NCBI GenBank assembly: GCA_947629855.1
Contig: CANRFI010000006.1
Location: 1-42,162 of the forward strand
DNA: 42,162 bases
Source: an uncultured Clostridia bacterium
GTDB taxonomy: Bacteria; Bacillota_A; Clostridia; TANB77; CAG-508
Direction of reading: 5' to 3'
The position numbers and the translations under genes are program-made. The notes under the pieces are model-generated. The model searched no databases. It was not told where the DNA came from and saw only the letters and a program-made list of their open reading frames with translations. Positions 1 through 9,083 of the stretch are shown here, piece after piece (position 1 is the first letter of the stretch; each line of letters opens with the position of its first letter).

Positions 1-720
1 TACATAGATGGGACACCTGCAAAATATCCAATAAATAGAGAAGAAGTAAAAGAATGGGTAGAAAAATATCCAAATCCTAGTGGAGCATATCAAGTAGCAA
101 AAATCATTGCAGATAATTTTATATTGTTATGTAGAAATAAAGAAGAAATAAGTGAAAACTTAATATTAGAAAACATTAAAGAAATAAATAAAAGAGTGTG
201 GGAAATAAATAAAAATAGAAATATAGATTATTTAAAAGAAGACTTTTATTGTGCTGTAGCCGTGGGAGGAATTATAAAAGGCAATTTTTTATATGCTTTT
301 TCAATAGGAGATTGTCATATTACTTTGCTAGACGATAATTACAATACAGTTTTTACTACAATTAATAACCATAAGAAATTTGAAGACTATATAGAAAAAG
401 TATATAGTAAGCAAAACAAATATAATTGGGAAGATAGTAAAACTAGAGTTATGGTAAGAAGAGACTATAGAAATAAACCACAAGAAAAAAATTCATTTGG
501 AGTAATATCAGGTGAAGAAGAATCTCTTGCTTTTATTAATACTTATAAAGTCAAGTTAGATAATGTTAAATATATTTGTGCATATTCAGATGGATGTGAA
601 CCAGACTTTGAAAATGTAAAAAAAATAAAACAAATTATTCAAAATCCAAAAGAAAAAATGAAAGAAGGAAAAGAAAAAACATTAATATTATATGAAAAAC
701 AAAATGTTGACATTTTATAA
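1..720 (+). CDS. PP2C-like serine/threonine phosphatase-type protein (5' partial)
   Basis: The frame is open from the first base, so the start lies upstream of the window; 239 residues are visible. The segments FSIGDCHITLLD and YSDG resemble the metal-binding and C-terminal motifs of PP2C-type phosphatases (GD-x-R-x-YL and SDG), in the right order and spacing for that fold. The sequence is otherwise divergent, and the usual N-terminal DGxG motif is not clearly visible; it may lie upstream. It ends 43 bases before the ppaC start. It contains no CGG codon. The family call is tentative; the reading frame itself is secure. Confidence 0.5.
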   Translation, partial: YIDGTPAKYPINREEVKEWVEKYPNPSGAYQVAKIIADNFILLCRNKEEISENLILENIKEINKRVWEINKNRNIDYLKEDFYCAVAVGGIIKGNFLYAFSIGDCHITLLDDNYNTVFTTINNHKKFEDYIEKVYSKQNKYNWEDSKTRVMVRRDYRNKPQEKNSFGVISGEEESLAFINTYKVKLDNVKYICAYSDGCEPDFENVKKIKQIIQNPKEKMKEGKEKTLILYEKQNVDIL

Positions 721-763
721 AAAAAAACATATAATTTTGAAAAACATAAAAAAGGAGAAAAAA

Positions 764-1688
764 ATGGAAAATAAAGTTTTAATTTTTGGACACAAAAATC
801 CAGACACAGATTCAATCTGCTCTAGTATTATAATGGAGAAATTTAGTAAAAATTTAGGTCTTGATGTAGAAGCAGTAAGGCTAGGAAATATTAACAAAGA
901 AACAGAATATGTTTTAAATTATTTAGAAATTCCAGCACCAAAATTAATTGAAAAACTTGAAGAAGAACAAAAAGTAATTTTAGTAGACCATAATGAATTT
1001 AATCAAAGTGCAGATGGAATAGAAAATGCAATAATTGAAATGGTAATAGATCATCATAGGATTGCTAATTTTCAAACAAAAGATCCATTATATTATCGTG
1101 CAGAACCAGTAGGGTGTACAGCAACTATTCTTTACAAAAAATTTAAAGAAGAAAATATGAAAATAGAGAGAAAAGAAGCAATACTAATGCTTTCTGCAAT
1201 AATTTCAGACACTTTATTATTTAAATCACCAACTTGCACCAAAGAAGATAAAAAAGCTTGTGAAGAATTATCTAAAATAGCAGGAATAGATGTAAATAGT
1301 TATGGATTAGATATGTTAAAAGCAGGAACAGATTTAAATGACTTTACTCCAGAACAATTAATTAACTTAGATGCTAAAAATATGAGTAAAGATAGCACAA
1401 AATATGTTATTGCACAAGTAAATACTGTATCAATTGAAGATGTATTAAAAAGAGAAAACGAATTAAAAGAAGCAATTGAAAAAGAAATTGCTAAAAAAGA
1501 ATTAGATTTATTTGTATTTGCAATAACAGATATTTTAAATAGTAATTCAGAAATTATAGCACTTCGGAAATAAAAAAGATGTCATAAAGCAAGCATTTGG
1601 AAAAAACTTAGAAAATGACAAAGCATTTTTAGAAGGTGTTGTATCTAGAAAAAAACAATTATTGCCAAATATTGATGCAAATTTATAA
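764..1688 (+). CDS. ppaC: manganese-dependent inorganic pyrophosphatase, +1 frameshift at CGG
   Basis: This is a DHH-superfamily family II pyrophosphatase that hydrolyses PPi to two phosphates in the cytoplasm. Visible motifs are GHKNPDTDS near the N-terminus (metal ligands), VDHNE and the DHH signature in VIDHHRI; the C-terminal DHHA2 half ends with VVSRKKQ, the conserved substrate-binding RKKQ. I chose the ATG at 764 because AAAGGAG precedes it and GHKNPDTDS then sits near the N-terminus; an upstream in-frame ATG at 692 overlaps the previous gene. Frame 0 stops at 1573, two codons after CGG at 1565-1567. Reading CGGA as Gly continues in the +1 frame through the RKKQ motif to a stop at 1686-1688, giving 307 residues, the normal family length. 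Without the shift the essential RKKQ is lost. Confidence 0.93.
1565..1568 (+). other. +1 frameshift site CGGA read as Gly (ppaC codon 268)
   Basis: The context is GCA CTT CGG AAA TAA. Dropping the C gives GCA CTT GGA AAT AAA (A-L-G-N-K), the correct continuation of ppaC. If unshifted, translation stops one codon after CGG. Confidence 0.9.
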
Positions 1689-1699
1689 AATAACTAAAA

Positions 1700-1778
1700 T
1701 AAAGGTTTTTAATTATTATATTTTTGATTTAATTTTATACAGTTATTTCAAAGATAATAATTAAAAGCTTTTTATTTT
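1700..1778 (+). terminator. probable terminator after ppaC (long-loop hairpin)
   Basis: AAAGGTTTTTAATTATTA near 1701 and its near-complement TAATAATTAAAAGCTTTTT ending near 1773 can form a long, AT-rich stem with a loop of about 36 bases, followed by T-rich sequence. It is weak compared with the other terminators here. Confidence 0.4.
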
Positions 1779-1874
1779 ATTAAATCTTTTAAAAGTATTG
1801 AATAATTTAGTAATTAAATTTATAATATAGAAGTAAAATAAAATAGGGAGAAATAAATTGCAAGGAGTGATATA

Positions 1875-3493
1875 ATGCGTAAAAAAGAGACCTTTATGCA
1901 AGGGGTCATAACTTTAATATTTTCACAAGTATTAATAAAAATATTAGGTCTAGTATATGTTTTATATTTAACAAATAGAGAAGGATTTGGAGATAAAGGA
2001 AATGGAATTGTTGCAGCAGGATACCAAATTTATGCAATGTTACTTACAATATCATCAATAGGTGTACCAAATGCGATATCCAAATTAGTATCAGAAAGAA
2101 TTGCAGTAGGAGACCATAAAGGTGGACATAGAATTTTTAAAATTGCCTTTGCAACTTTTGCAATAATTGGTTTAATTGGAAGCTTAATGTTATTTTTAGG
2201 GGCACATATGATTGCAACATACTGGTTACAAATACCAGATGCAGAAATGACATTAGTTGCTTTATCACCTGCAATATTCTTTGTAGCTATATCATCTGTT
2301 ATGAGAGGATATTTTAATGCTAGGCAAAATATTACAGCTACAGCAAGATCTCAAACAATAGAGCAAGTATTTAAAACAACACTTACAATTATATTAGTAG
2401 AAATAATAGCTATAATTTCAAATGTATCAACTAGTTGGATGGCAGGAGGGGCAACGCTTGCAACTACACTTGCAACATTTGCAGGATTCGGATATTTGTA
2501 TTTATACTATAAAGCTAGGACAAAAGAAATCGCAAATGAAATAAAACAAACAGTAAATTATAAATATGAAAGAGTAAAAACAATAATCAAAAAAATATTA
2601 ATTGTATCTATTCCAATTGCATTAACTGCAATAATGTCTTCAATTAATAAAAATATAGACTCATTCACAGTTGTAAGAAGTTTAAAAAATTTTATGTCAG
2701 AAGAAATGGCACTCAGTCAATATGGTATCTTAAGTGGAAAAGTAGATACTTTAATTACTCTGCCAATGTCAATTAACGTAGCATTTGCAACAGCTTTAGT
2801 ACCTGCAATTTCAGCAGCTAAAGCAAGAAAAGATTATAGAGAAATTAAAGAAAAGACATCATTTTCTTTGTTAATATCAATGCTAATAGGAATTCCTTGT
2901 GCAGTAGGAATGTGCATTTTTGCAGGACCCATCTTAAATTTGCTATTTCCAAATGCAGCAGCTGGAGCATCAGTATTACAAATTAGTGCATTTGAAATTG
3001 TATTTGTTATGATGGATCAAACAATAAATGGAGCACTGCAAGGATATGGAAAATTAATAGTACCTACAATATCAATGGGATGCCGGTGTAATAGTAAAAC
3101 TTATTTTAAATTTAATTTTGGTTCCTATACCACAAATAGGAGTGCACCGGAGCGGCTATAGCTTCAGTTGCTTGTCATATGGTAGCTTTTACGATTGCTA
3201 TAACAGTTTTAAGAAAAACAATAAAACTAAATTTAACTTTCCCAAAATTTGTTATAAAGCCAATTTTTGCGGTAACTATGATGGGAATATGTTCATATTT
3301 TAGTTATACAATTTTATCTGGAATAATTACTGAAAAATTGGCAACAATAGTATCAATTGTGATTGCAATTATCGTATATACATTGGCAATTATAGCTTTA
3401 AAGGTTTTATCAAAAGAAGAAATTGAAATGTTACCAGGAGGAAATAAAATCTACAAAGTATTGGAAAAACTAAAAATTTATGAAAAAAAGTAA
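1875..3493 (+). CDS. SpoVB-like polysaccharide flippase (MVF/MATE superfamily), two +1 frameshifts
   Basis: This is a polytopic membrane protein of the oligosaccharide flippase superfamily, resembling stage V sporulation protein B and other clostridial lipid-linked sugar exporters. It opens with a helix and the motif KILGLVYVLYLTNREG. Further family features are GIVAAGYQIYAMLLTISSIG, NAISKLVSE and MRGYFNARQN. The ATG at 1875 follows AAGGAGTG. Frame 0 runs to 3161, but homology leaves it at CGG 3084-3086 (codon 404); the +1 frame then reads V-K-L-I-L-N until a second CGG at 3148-3150 (codon 425), after which the third frame gives GAAIASVACHMVAF and the C-terminal helices to 3493. The two shifts give 538 residues, normal for SpoVB-type proteins. 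Assignment to spoVB itself rather than a paralogue is uncertain. Confidence 0.87.
3084..3087 (+). other. +1 frameshift site CGGT read as Gly (SpoVB-like, codon 404)
   Basis: The context is GGA TGC CGG TGT AAT. Read as GGA TGC GGT GTA ATA GTA AAA it gives G-C-G-V-I-V-K, matching the conserved VK-x-x-LN helix of SpoVB-type flippases. Frame 0 ends 24 codons later with a hydrophilic nonsense tail. Confidence 0.88.
3148..3151 (+). other. +1 frameshift site CGGA read as Gly (SpoVB-like, codon 425)
   Basis: The context, in the frame set by the first shift, is GTG CAC CGG AGC GGC. Read as GTG CAC GGA GCG GCT ATA GCT it gives V-H-G-A-A-I-A, the conserved GAAI motif. Another CGG at 3153 is out of the new frame and causes nothing. 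Confidence 0.88.
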
Positions 3494-3607
3494 AAAAAAG
3501 AAGGATTTTCAGTATTTTTGGCGAATAAAACTAAATAGAAGTACATTATTGCAGTTGTTCAAGCAATAAAGTACATAAAACTTTAAATCTTATAGGAGGT
3601 AATTTAA

Positions 3608-3886
3608 ATGAACAAAGCTGAATTAATCGCAGCAATGGCTGCAAAAACTGGATCTACAAAAAAAGCAGCTGAAGAATCAGTAAATGCATTTGTAGAAGTA
3701 GTAACAAACTCATTAAAAAAAGGAGAGAAAGTTCAATTAGTTGGATTTGGATCTTTTGAAGTAAGAAAAAGAGCAGCTAGAAAAGGTAGAAACCCACAAA
3801 CTAAGGAAGAAATCAAAATACCTGCATCTAAAGCTCCAGTATTCAAAGCTGGTAAAGCATTAAAAGATTTAGTAAACAAAAAATAA
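3608..3886 (+). CDS. hup: DNA-binding protein HU
   Basis: This 92-residue histone-like nucleoid protein of the HU/IHF family binds and bends DNA as a dimer. It begins MNKAELI, and the HU signature [18 protein letters not shown] is at residues 47-64, with the beta-arm around RNPQT and K-rich C-terminal helix. The ATG follows a strong TAGGAGGT. Codon use is slightly more GC-rich than its neighbours, as expected of a highly expressed gene. It stands alone, with its own terminator downstream. Confidence 0.97.
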   Translation: MNKAELIAAMAAKTGSTKKAAEESVNAFVEVVTNSLKKGEKVQLVGFGSFEVRKRAARKGRNPQTKEEIKIPASKAPVFKAGKALKDLVNKK

Positions 3887-3924
3887 GATGTTTATATAAG
3901 AATATAAATATATGAATTCATATA

Positions 3925-3953
3925 AGAGACTATTTTTAAATAGTCTCTTTTTT
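3925..3953 (+). terminator. intrinsic terminator after hup
   Basis: AGAGACTATTT and AAATAGTCTCT form an 11-bp stem with a short loop, followed by a run of T. Confidence 0.88.
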
Positions 3954-4019
3954 AATAAAACTTTACAGTATATTTGAAAAATGTTATAATTTGTATTAGA
4001 GAAAAGAGGAAAAATACAT

Positions 4020-5310
4020 ATGCCAAAAAAATATTTAGAAAAAAATGTATTAGAAGCTGCAAGAGAAAGATTACAAATTATATTTGAAAATTTTGAAAAT
4101 ATATATTTTAGTTTTAGTGGGGGAAAAGACAGTTCTGTAATGGTGCAACTAGCAAATGAAGTAGCAAAAAAAATGAACAAAAAATTTGATATACTATATA
4201 TCGACTTAGAAGCACAATATCGTTATACAATAGAACACGTAGAAGAGATAAAAAAACTATCTCAAATAAGAGACTTTTATCATATTGCATTACCAATGGC
4301 ATTAAGAAATGCAGTTTCTGTATTACAGCCAAAATGGATTTGCTGGGAAGAAGAAAGTAAGCATTTATGGATTCGAAATCTACCAGAAGATAGTATTAAT
4401 ATCCATAATTGTCCATTTGAATGGTTTAAAAAAGGAGAAGAATTTGAAGAATTTATTGTTCAATTTGCTGATTGGTATTTAAAAAAATATAAAGATAAAG
4501 TAGCCTGTGGGATAGGAATAAGAACAGATGAGAGTTTAAACCGATTTAGGACAATTGCATTTCAAGATCATAAACTTACTTTTAAAGGATACAATTGGAC
4601 AACAAAAATAAAATATAATGAAAGACATATTAATGTATATAATTTTTATCCGCTTTATGACTGGAAGGCAGAAGATATATGGGGAGCAGTAAGTCAACTA
4701 GATTTTAAATTTAATTACATTTATGAATTAATGTATAAAAATGGTTTAAGTATTTATGAACAAAGACTATGCCAGCCATATGGTGATGATCAAAGAAATG
4801 GACTAAATCAATTTAAAGCCTTAGAGTACGATACTTGGAGTAAAATATTAAATAGAGTAAATCGGAGTTAACTTTGGAAACATTTATTGCAAGTCAACAG
4901 CACTTGGAAATATAAAATCTTGTAAACCAGAATTTATGTCTTGGCAAGAATATACAGTTTTTTTATTAGAAAGTATAGGAATATATAATAAAGATTTAAT
5001 GTTACATTATTACCGAAAGATAAAAAAATTTATGATTTGGCACAAGAATAAATATGGAGTAGATATAAAAAACATCCCAGACTTTGCTGATCATAAACTA
5101 GAAAATCAAAAAAAAGTTATCTCTTGGAGAAGAATAGCAAGAGCAATTGAAAAAAATGATTTTTATTTAAGAAGACTATCTTTTGCACAGACTAAAAATG
5201 ATGATGAGCAATTAAAAGAGTTAATTCATAAATGGGATAATTTATTAAACGAAAAAACAAGAACAGATGATAAGACATTACAAAAAATAATTAAAGAAAA
5301 TTATAGCTAG
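4020..5310 (+). CDS. ibrA: IbrA-like PP-loop (PAPS reductase family, DUF3440) protein, +1 frameshift
   Basis: The N-terminus carries the PP-loop SGGKDSSVMVQLA at about residues 37-49 of the adenine nucleotide alpha-hydrolase/PAPS reductase fold. The rest, with GIGIRTDESLNR and YPLYDWKAEDIWG, is typical of the DUF3440/IbrA family, whose biochemical activity is not established. Frame 0 stops at 4871. CGG at 4863-4865 (codon 282), read as glycine with a +1 shift, gives RVNGVNFGNIY, which matches the family, and the frame then runs to 5310. The shift gives 429 residues, close to E. coli IbrA. An independent ATG at 4936 inside the second frame is probably not a true start, since homology extends upstream of it. 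It forms an operon with a small acetyltransferase-like gene and ibrB, spaced 12 and 25 bases. Confidence 0.85.
4863..4866 (+). other. +1 frameshift site CGGA read as Gly (ibrA codon 282)
   Basis: The context is GTA AAT CGG AGT TAA. Read as GTA AAT GGA GTT AAC TTT GGA it gives V-N-G-V-N-F-G. Frame 0 stops one codon after CGG. Confidence 0.9.
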
Positions 5311-5322
5311 GAGGAAATCAAT

Positions 5323-5703
5323 ATGATTGTAAAAATGACAAACCAAGATAAAGAATTTTATCAATATATGGGAAAATTTTTTGGCTCAAGATTAATTGAG
5401 AAACAACTTAATGATAGAATCTATGATGATGATAATAAAGAGTGGTATATGTATATAGAAGAAAATAAAGTTGTGGCTTTTGTTTCTTTAAATAAAAATG
5501 TAATAAAAAATATTTATTGCACAAAAAATATATATTTAGAAAAATTATTAAAAAAAATACTACAAGAAAATGAAATAACATATAGTACAGTAACAAAAAA
5601 TTATATAGATGTTTATGAAAAATGCGGATTAAAAATAGGTGAAGGATCATCATATAAAAATTTTGTAATAGTTTATATGGAAACTAAAGAAACAATAGCA
5701 TAA
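5323..5703 (+). CDS. small GNAT-like acetyltransferase, probable
   Basis: This 126-residue protein has a beta-alpha pattern like a compact GNAT domain: a strand with KVVAFVSLNKNVIKNIYC, a helix EKLLKKILQ, and a C-terminal segment NYIDVYEKCGLKIGEGSSYKNFVIVY, which resembles the usual N-x-x-x-x-x-x-Y-x-x-x-GF-x-x-x-G ending of GNATs. The ATG follows AGGAGGAAATCAAT. It lies between ibrA and ibrB with tight spacing, so it is probably co-transcribed and functionally linked. One CGG at 5625 is out of frame and harmless. The acetyltransferase call rests on the C-terminal pattern only. Confidence 0.5.
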   Translation: MIVKMTNQDKEFYQYMGKFFGSRLIEKQLNDRIYDDDNKEWYMYIEENKVVAFVSLNKNVIKNIYCTKNIYLEKLLKKILQENEITYSTVTKNYIDVYEKCGLKIGEGSSYKNFVIVYMETKETIA

Positions 5704-5728
5704 GAGTTAGAAAGGATCGAAATAATAA

Positions 5729-6253
5729 ATGAAAGAAATAGAATTTCCAGTTTTAAATGTAAAAATGGTAGACATAGATAAGGTAGAAGCAAATGATTAT
5801 AACCCTAACAAAGTAGCACCACCTGAAATGCAACTATTAAAACATTCAATTGAGGAAGACGGATATACTCAACCAATTGTAACATATTATGATAAAGATA
5901 GAGATATGTATATTGTAGTTGATGGATTTCACCGCTATAGATGTGCAAAAGAATATTTTAACTTAAAACAAATACCAATTGTTACGATAAATAAAGATTT
6001 AGAAAATCGTATGGCAAGTACTATTAGGCATAATAGAGCAAGGGGAACACATCAAATTGCAGATATGTCACATATTGTACTAACTTTAACTGAAAAAGGT
6101 TGGACAGAAAAGGAAATATCAAAACATTTAGGAATGGAATTAGACGAAATTGTTAGATTAAAGCAAATTACAGGTTTAAAAGAAATGTTTGCTAATCACG
6201 AATTTAGTAAATCTTGGGAAGAATTTGAAGAGAATAGAAAGAAAAAAAAATAA
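5729..6253 (+). CDS. ibrB: IbrB-like ParB/sulfiredoxin-fold protein
   Basis: This 174-residue protein has a ParB-like nuclease domain: NDYNPNKVAPPEMQLLKHSI, DGYTQPIVTYY, VVDGFHRYRCA and TIRHNRARGTH in the expected order (about residues 20-112), followed by a helix-turn-helix-like region around WTEKEISKHLGMELDEIVRL. IbrB partners IbrA in other bacteria, where the pair was described as activating expression of prophage immunoglobulin-binding proteins; the molecular role is unknown. It starts at an ATG 25 bases after the upstream gene, preceded by GAAAGGATCG. It is the last gene of the ibr unit and ends at a shared terminator. Confidence 0.8.
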   Translation: MKEIEFPVLNVKMVDIDKVEANDYNPNKVAPPEMQLLKHSIEEDGYTQPIVTYYDKDRDMYIVVDGFHRYRCAKEYFNLKQIPIVTINKDLENRMASTIRHNRARGTHQIADMSHIVLTLTEKGWTEKEISKHLGMELDEIVRLKQITGLKEMFANHEFSKSWEEFEENRKKKK

Positions 6254-6262
6254 TAAAAAATA

Positions 6263-6292
6263 CGAGTACTACTTAATTTTAAAGTAATACTC
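6263..6292. terminator. bidirectional terminator between ibrB and aspS
   Basis: GAGTACTACTT and AAAGTAATACTC form a stem with AT-rich flanks between two convergent genes. Runs of A and T on either side suit termination in both directions. Confidence 0.7.
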
Positions 6293-6299
6293 GCTTTAT

Positions 6300-8052
6300 T
6301 TAATGTTTTAAATCAAGCTGAATGTGAATATCTCTTAATTGTTCACGTTTTACATTACTTGGTGCACCCATCATTAAGTCTTGAGCCTTACTGTTTAATG
6401 GAAATGCAATAACTTCTCTTATACTATCAGAATTAGTTAGAAGCATAAGCATACGATCAATTCCAGGTGCAATACCACTATGAGGTGGAGCACCAAATTG
6501 AAAAGCAGTATATAAAGCTCCAAATTTAGTCTTAACTTCTTCTTCTGTATAACCTGCCATAGTAAAAGCTTTAAGCATAATTTCAATATTATGATTTCTA
6601 ACAGCACCAGAAGAAAGTTCAATTCCGTTGCAAACAATATCATATTGATAAGCAAGTATATCTAATGGATTTTGACTATTTAATGCTTCTAAACCACCTT
6701 GTGGCATAGAAAAAGGGTTATGACTAAATGCAAGATTTCCGTTTTCATCTTCTTCAAACATTGGGAAATCTATAATCCAAGCAAAATAGAAAGTATTTTC
6801 ATCTATTAAGTCTAATCTTTTTCCAAGTTCTGAACGTATTTGACCAGAAAGTTCTGTTGCTCTTTTTTCATTATCTGCAATAAAGAAAATAGTGTCATCT
6901 CTTTCTAATTCTGCTAATTTTAACAATTCTTGTTTTAAATCATTAGGAATAAATTTATCAATTGGACCTTTAAAACCTAAATCTTCTTGTACTTCTAAAT
7001 ATCCGAAGTCCAGCCATTCCAATACTTAATGCATAATCAAGCATTTTCTCGTGAAATCCCTTAGAAAGATGTCCTTTTACGCGTATTGCACGAACGGTTT
7101 TATCAATAAAAGGTTTAAAAGTACATTTTTTAAAGAAATCAGATAAATCAATAATAACTAAAGGATTTCTTAAATCAGGCTTATCTGTTCCATATTTTAA
7201 CATAGATTGCTTATAAGGAATTCTTGGGAAAGGATATTCCACGATTTTTTTATTAGAAAATTTTTTAAATGTATTATACATAACAGGTTCAATAGCTGCA
7301 AAAACATCCTCTTGTGTGCTATAAGACATTTCCATATCTAATTGATAAAATTCACCTGGTGCTCTATCTGCTCTTGCATCTTCATCACGAAAACAAGGAG
7401 CAATTTGAAAATATTTGTCAATACCAGATACCATAAGTAATTGCTTAAATTGTTGTGGAGCTTGAGGTAAAGCATAGAACTTACCAGGATGTAATCTACT
7501 TGGGACTAAATAATCTCTAGCACCTTCTGGAGATGAACTGGTTAAAATAGGAGTTTGAACTTCTAAGAAGCCTTGTTCAATCATTTGAGCTCTTAAAAAT
7601 TGAATCACCTTAGCCCTTAATATTAAATTGTTTTTTAATTTGTCGTTTCTTAAATCAAGAAAACGATATTGAAGTCTTAAATCTTCACGTACATCATAAT
7701 TAGTATTTATTTCAAAAGGTAAATTTTTTGTCCTTTTATTTAAAATTGTTATATCCTCAATACGAATTTCTACCAATCCAGTTTTAATTTTAGGATTAAT
7801 AGTTTCTTTATCTCTTTTTTTAATTTCACCATAAACACTAACACATGATTCTAAAGGAATATGAGATGCAAAATCTACATCCTTTTCTTCACTTGAAGTA
7901 ACAACTTGTGTTATTCCATACATATCTCTAATATCTAAAAAAACAAGCCCACCGAAATCACGAATTGTTTGCACAAACCCAGCAATTCTAACTTTTTGAC
8001 CAACTTTAGATAAACTGATATCGTTACAAGTACAAGTTCGATATTCATTCAT
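6300..8052 (-). CDS. aspS: aspartyl-tRNA synthetase, +1 frameshift at CGG
   Basis: This class II synthetase charges tRNA-Asp and is essential. It has the N-terminal OB-fold (VRIAGFVQTIRDFGGLVFLDIRD), motif 2 around CFRDEDARADRAPGEFYQLDMEMS, and motif 3 near the C-terminus (GIAPGIDRMLML). The ATG at 8052 follows AAAGGAGGT; a longer frame-0 extension to 8145 overlaps the T-box and is not coding. Frame 0 leaves homology at CGG 7005-7003 (codon 350) and stops at 6970. With CGGA read as glycine it becomes MAGLGYLEVQEDLGFKG and continues to 6300, giving 583 residues, the normal bacterial length. Without the shift, motif 3 and the active-site C-terminus are absent, so an essential enzyme depends on the event. 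A T-box leader lies upstream. Confidence 0.95.
7002..7005 (-). other. +1 frameshift site CGGA read as Gly (aspS codon 350)
   Basis: On the minus strand the context is GCT GGA CTT CGG ATA TTT. Read as GGA CTT GGA TAT TTA GAA it gives G-L-G-Y-L-E, the AspRS continuation. Frame 0 ends 10 codons later. Confidence 0.93.
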
Positions 8053-8084
8053 TTTAAAAACCTCCTTTAAATTTGTGCATGAAA

Positions 8085-8285
8085 CAAAACAAAAACGTCC
8101 ATGCATTTTAATGCAGGGACGAAATAAACTTTTCCGCGGTGCCACCCAGCTTGAAAATCAAAACGACTTTCCACTTTATTAAAATTACTCCAATGTGTTT
8201 CACAAATTTAGGTTGACCTTAAAGGGCTTACAGCCAATGACCCTTATTCTCTTTTAAGTTATCTCTAAAATGCTTTCATTGTACA
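8085..8285 (-). promoter_or_regulatory. T-box leader of aspS
   Basis: The minus strand carries GGGTGGCACCGCGG at 8147-8134, matching the conserved T-box sequence (TGGNACCGCG). The variable base is C, which would pair with a G discriminator base, as found in tRNA-Asp and tRNA-Asn. Upstream (8280-8170) lies a Stem I-like region with AGAGA and a local hairpin around GGGTCATTGGCTGTAAGCCC. Downstream is an intrinsic terminator (CGTCC...GGACG stem, 8121-8096, then T's). I could not assign the specifier codon reliably. The stretch 8053-8428 between divergent genes is otherwise filled by the aspS ribosome binding site and the Nudix promoter. Confidence 0.9.
8091..8121 (-). terminator. T-box terminator hairpin
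   Basis: On the minus strand CGTCCCTGCATT pairs with the complementary arm ending GCATGGACG, followed by TTTTTGTTTTG, just upstream of the aspS ribosome binding site. It is expected to be alternative to the T-box antiterminator. Confidence 0.85.
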
Positions 8286-8365
8286 AACGTAAACAATTTT
8301 TTATTTTAATAATTATTTTACACAGTATTTCCAAATTTGTCAAGATTTATTCGAAAAAATTATTG

Positions 8366-8394
8366 TTGAAAAAAATCAATAAAAATAGTATATT
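8366..8394 (+). promoter_or_regulatory. probable SigA promoter of the Nudix gene
   Basis: TTGAAA at 8366-8371 and TATATT at 8389-8394 are separated by 17 bases, about 35 bases before the start codon. Confidence 0.5.
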
Positions 8395-8428
8395 ATAATT
8401 AAATTATAACTAGGAAGAAGGTAAAAAT

Positions 8429-8983
8429 ATGGAAAACGTTAAAATTCAAAAAAAAGAGAGAGTATATTCTGGATGGATTAATGTTAATGTAGTACATATG
8501 CAACTACCAGATGGAACAATAATACAAAGAGAAGTTGCACAAAGAAAAAATTGGGTAGCAGTAGTAGCTATTACAGATGATAATAAAGTTATAATGGTTA
8601 AACAACCTAGAGCTGGAATTGAAAGGTTTTCATTAGAAGTTATAGCAGGTAATGTAGATGAAAGACATCACGGAGATGATAAATTGGCTGCAATGGACGA
8701 ATTAAGAGAAGAAGCTGGAGTAGATCCAAATAAATGTAAATGGACAGATTTAGGACTATATATGCCAGATCCAGCATACTGTACTAGCATTGCACATTTA
8801 TATTTAGCAGAAAATGCTAATCAAACTATGGAATTACAAACAGAAGAAGGGGAAGTAATTGAAAATGTATTAATACCATTTTCAGAAGCGATTAATATTG
8901 TTAAAGATGGTTTTGACACAAGAATTTGGGATGCTAATTCAACAATTGCACTTTTAAGAGCAGAAAAGTATTTAAATAAATAA
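8429..8983 (+). CDS. Nudix hydrolase, ADP-ribose pyrophosphatase type
   Basis: This 184-residue protein carries a Nudix box at about residues 75-97: G-x5-E pattern in AGNVDERHHGDD followed by AMDELREEAGVD, giving the catalytic REEAG. The preceding KQPRAGIERFSLEVIAGN resembles the ADP-ribose pyrophosphatase (NudF) group (KQxR...ELPAG), though E-V-I-A-G-N departs from the usual ELPAG. It probably hydrolyses ADP-ribose or a similar nucleoside diphosphate derivative. The ATG follows GGAAGAAGG. A CGG at 8671 is out of frame and does not interrupt it. Confidence 0.85.
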   Translation: MENVKIQKKERVYSGWINVNVVHMQLPDGTIIQREVAQRKNWVAVVAITDDNKVIMVKQPRAGIERFSLEVIAGNVDERHHGDDKLAAMDELREEAGVDPNKCKWTDLGLYMPDPAYCTSIAHLYLAENANQTMELQTEEGEVIENVLIPFSEAINIVKDGFDTRIWDANSTIALLRAEKYLNK

Positions 8984-9019
8984 AAAATTGATATTATGAA
9001 CCTTTATATATAAAAAATA

Positions 9020-9048
9020 TTGAAAAAAAAAACCAAATATAGTATGAT
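9020..9048 (+). promoter_or_regulatory. probable SigA promoter of purH-hpt-uvrC
   Basis: TTGAAA at 9020-9025 and TATGAT at 9043-9048 are 17 bases apart, 35 bases before the purH start. No purine riboswitch is visible in the short leader. Confidence 0.55.
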
Positions 9049-9083
9049 AATGTCATAGTTAAATAAATTTTAGGAGGTTAAAT

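Noticed and set aside
8134..8147. CCGCGG-type sequence upstream of aspS as a CGG site
   Set aside because: It is the conserved T-box sequence in an untranslated leader, although the aspS frame extends over it.
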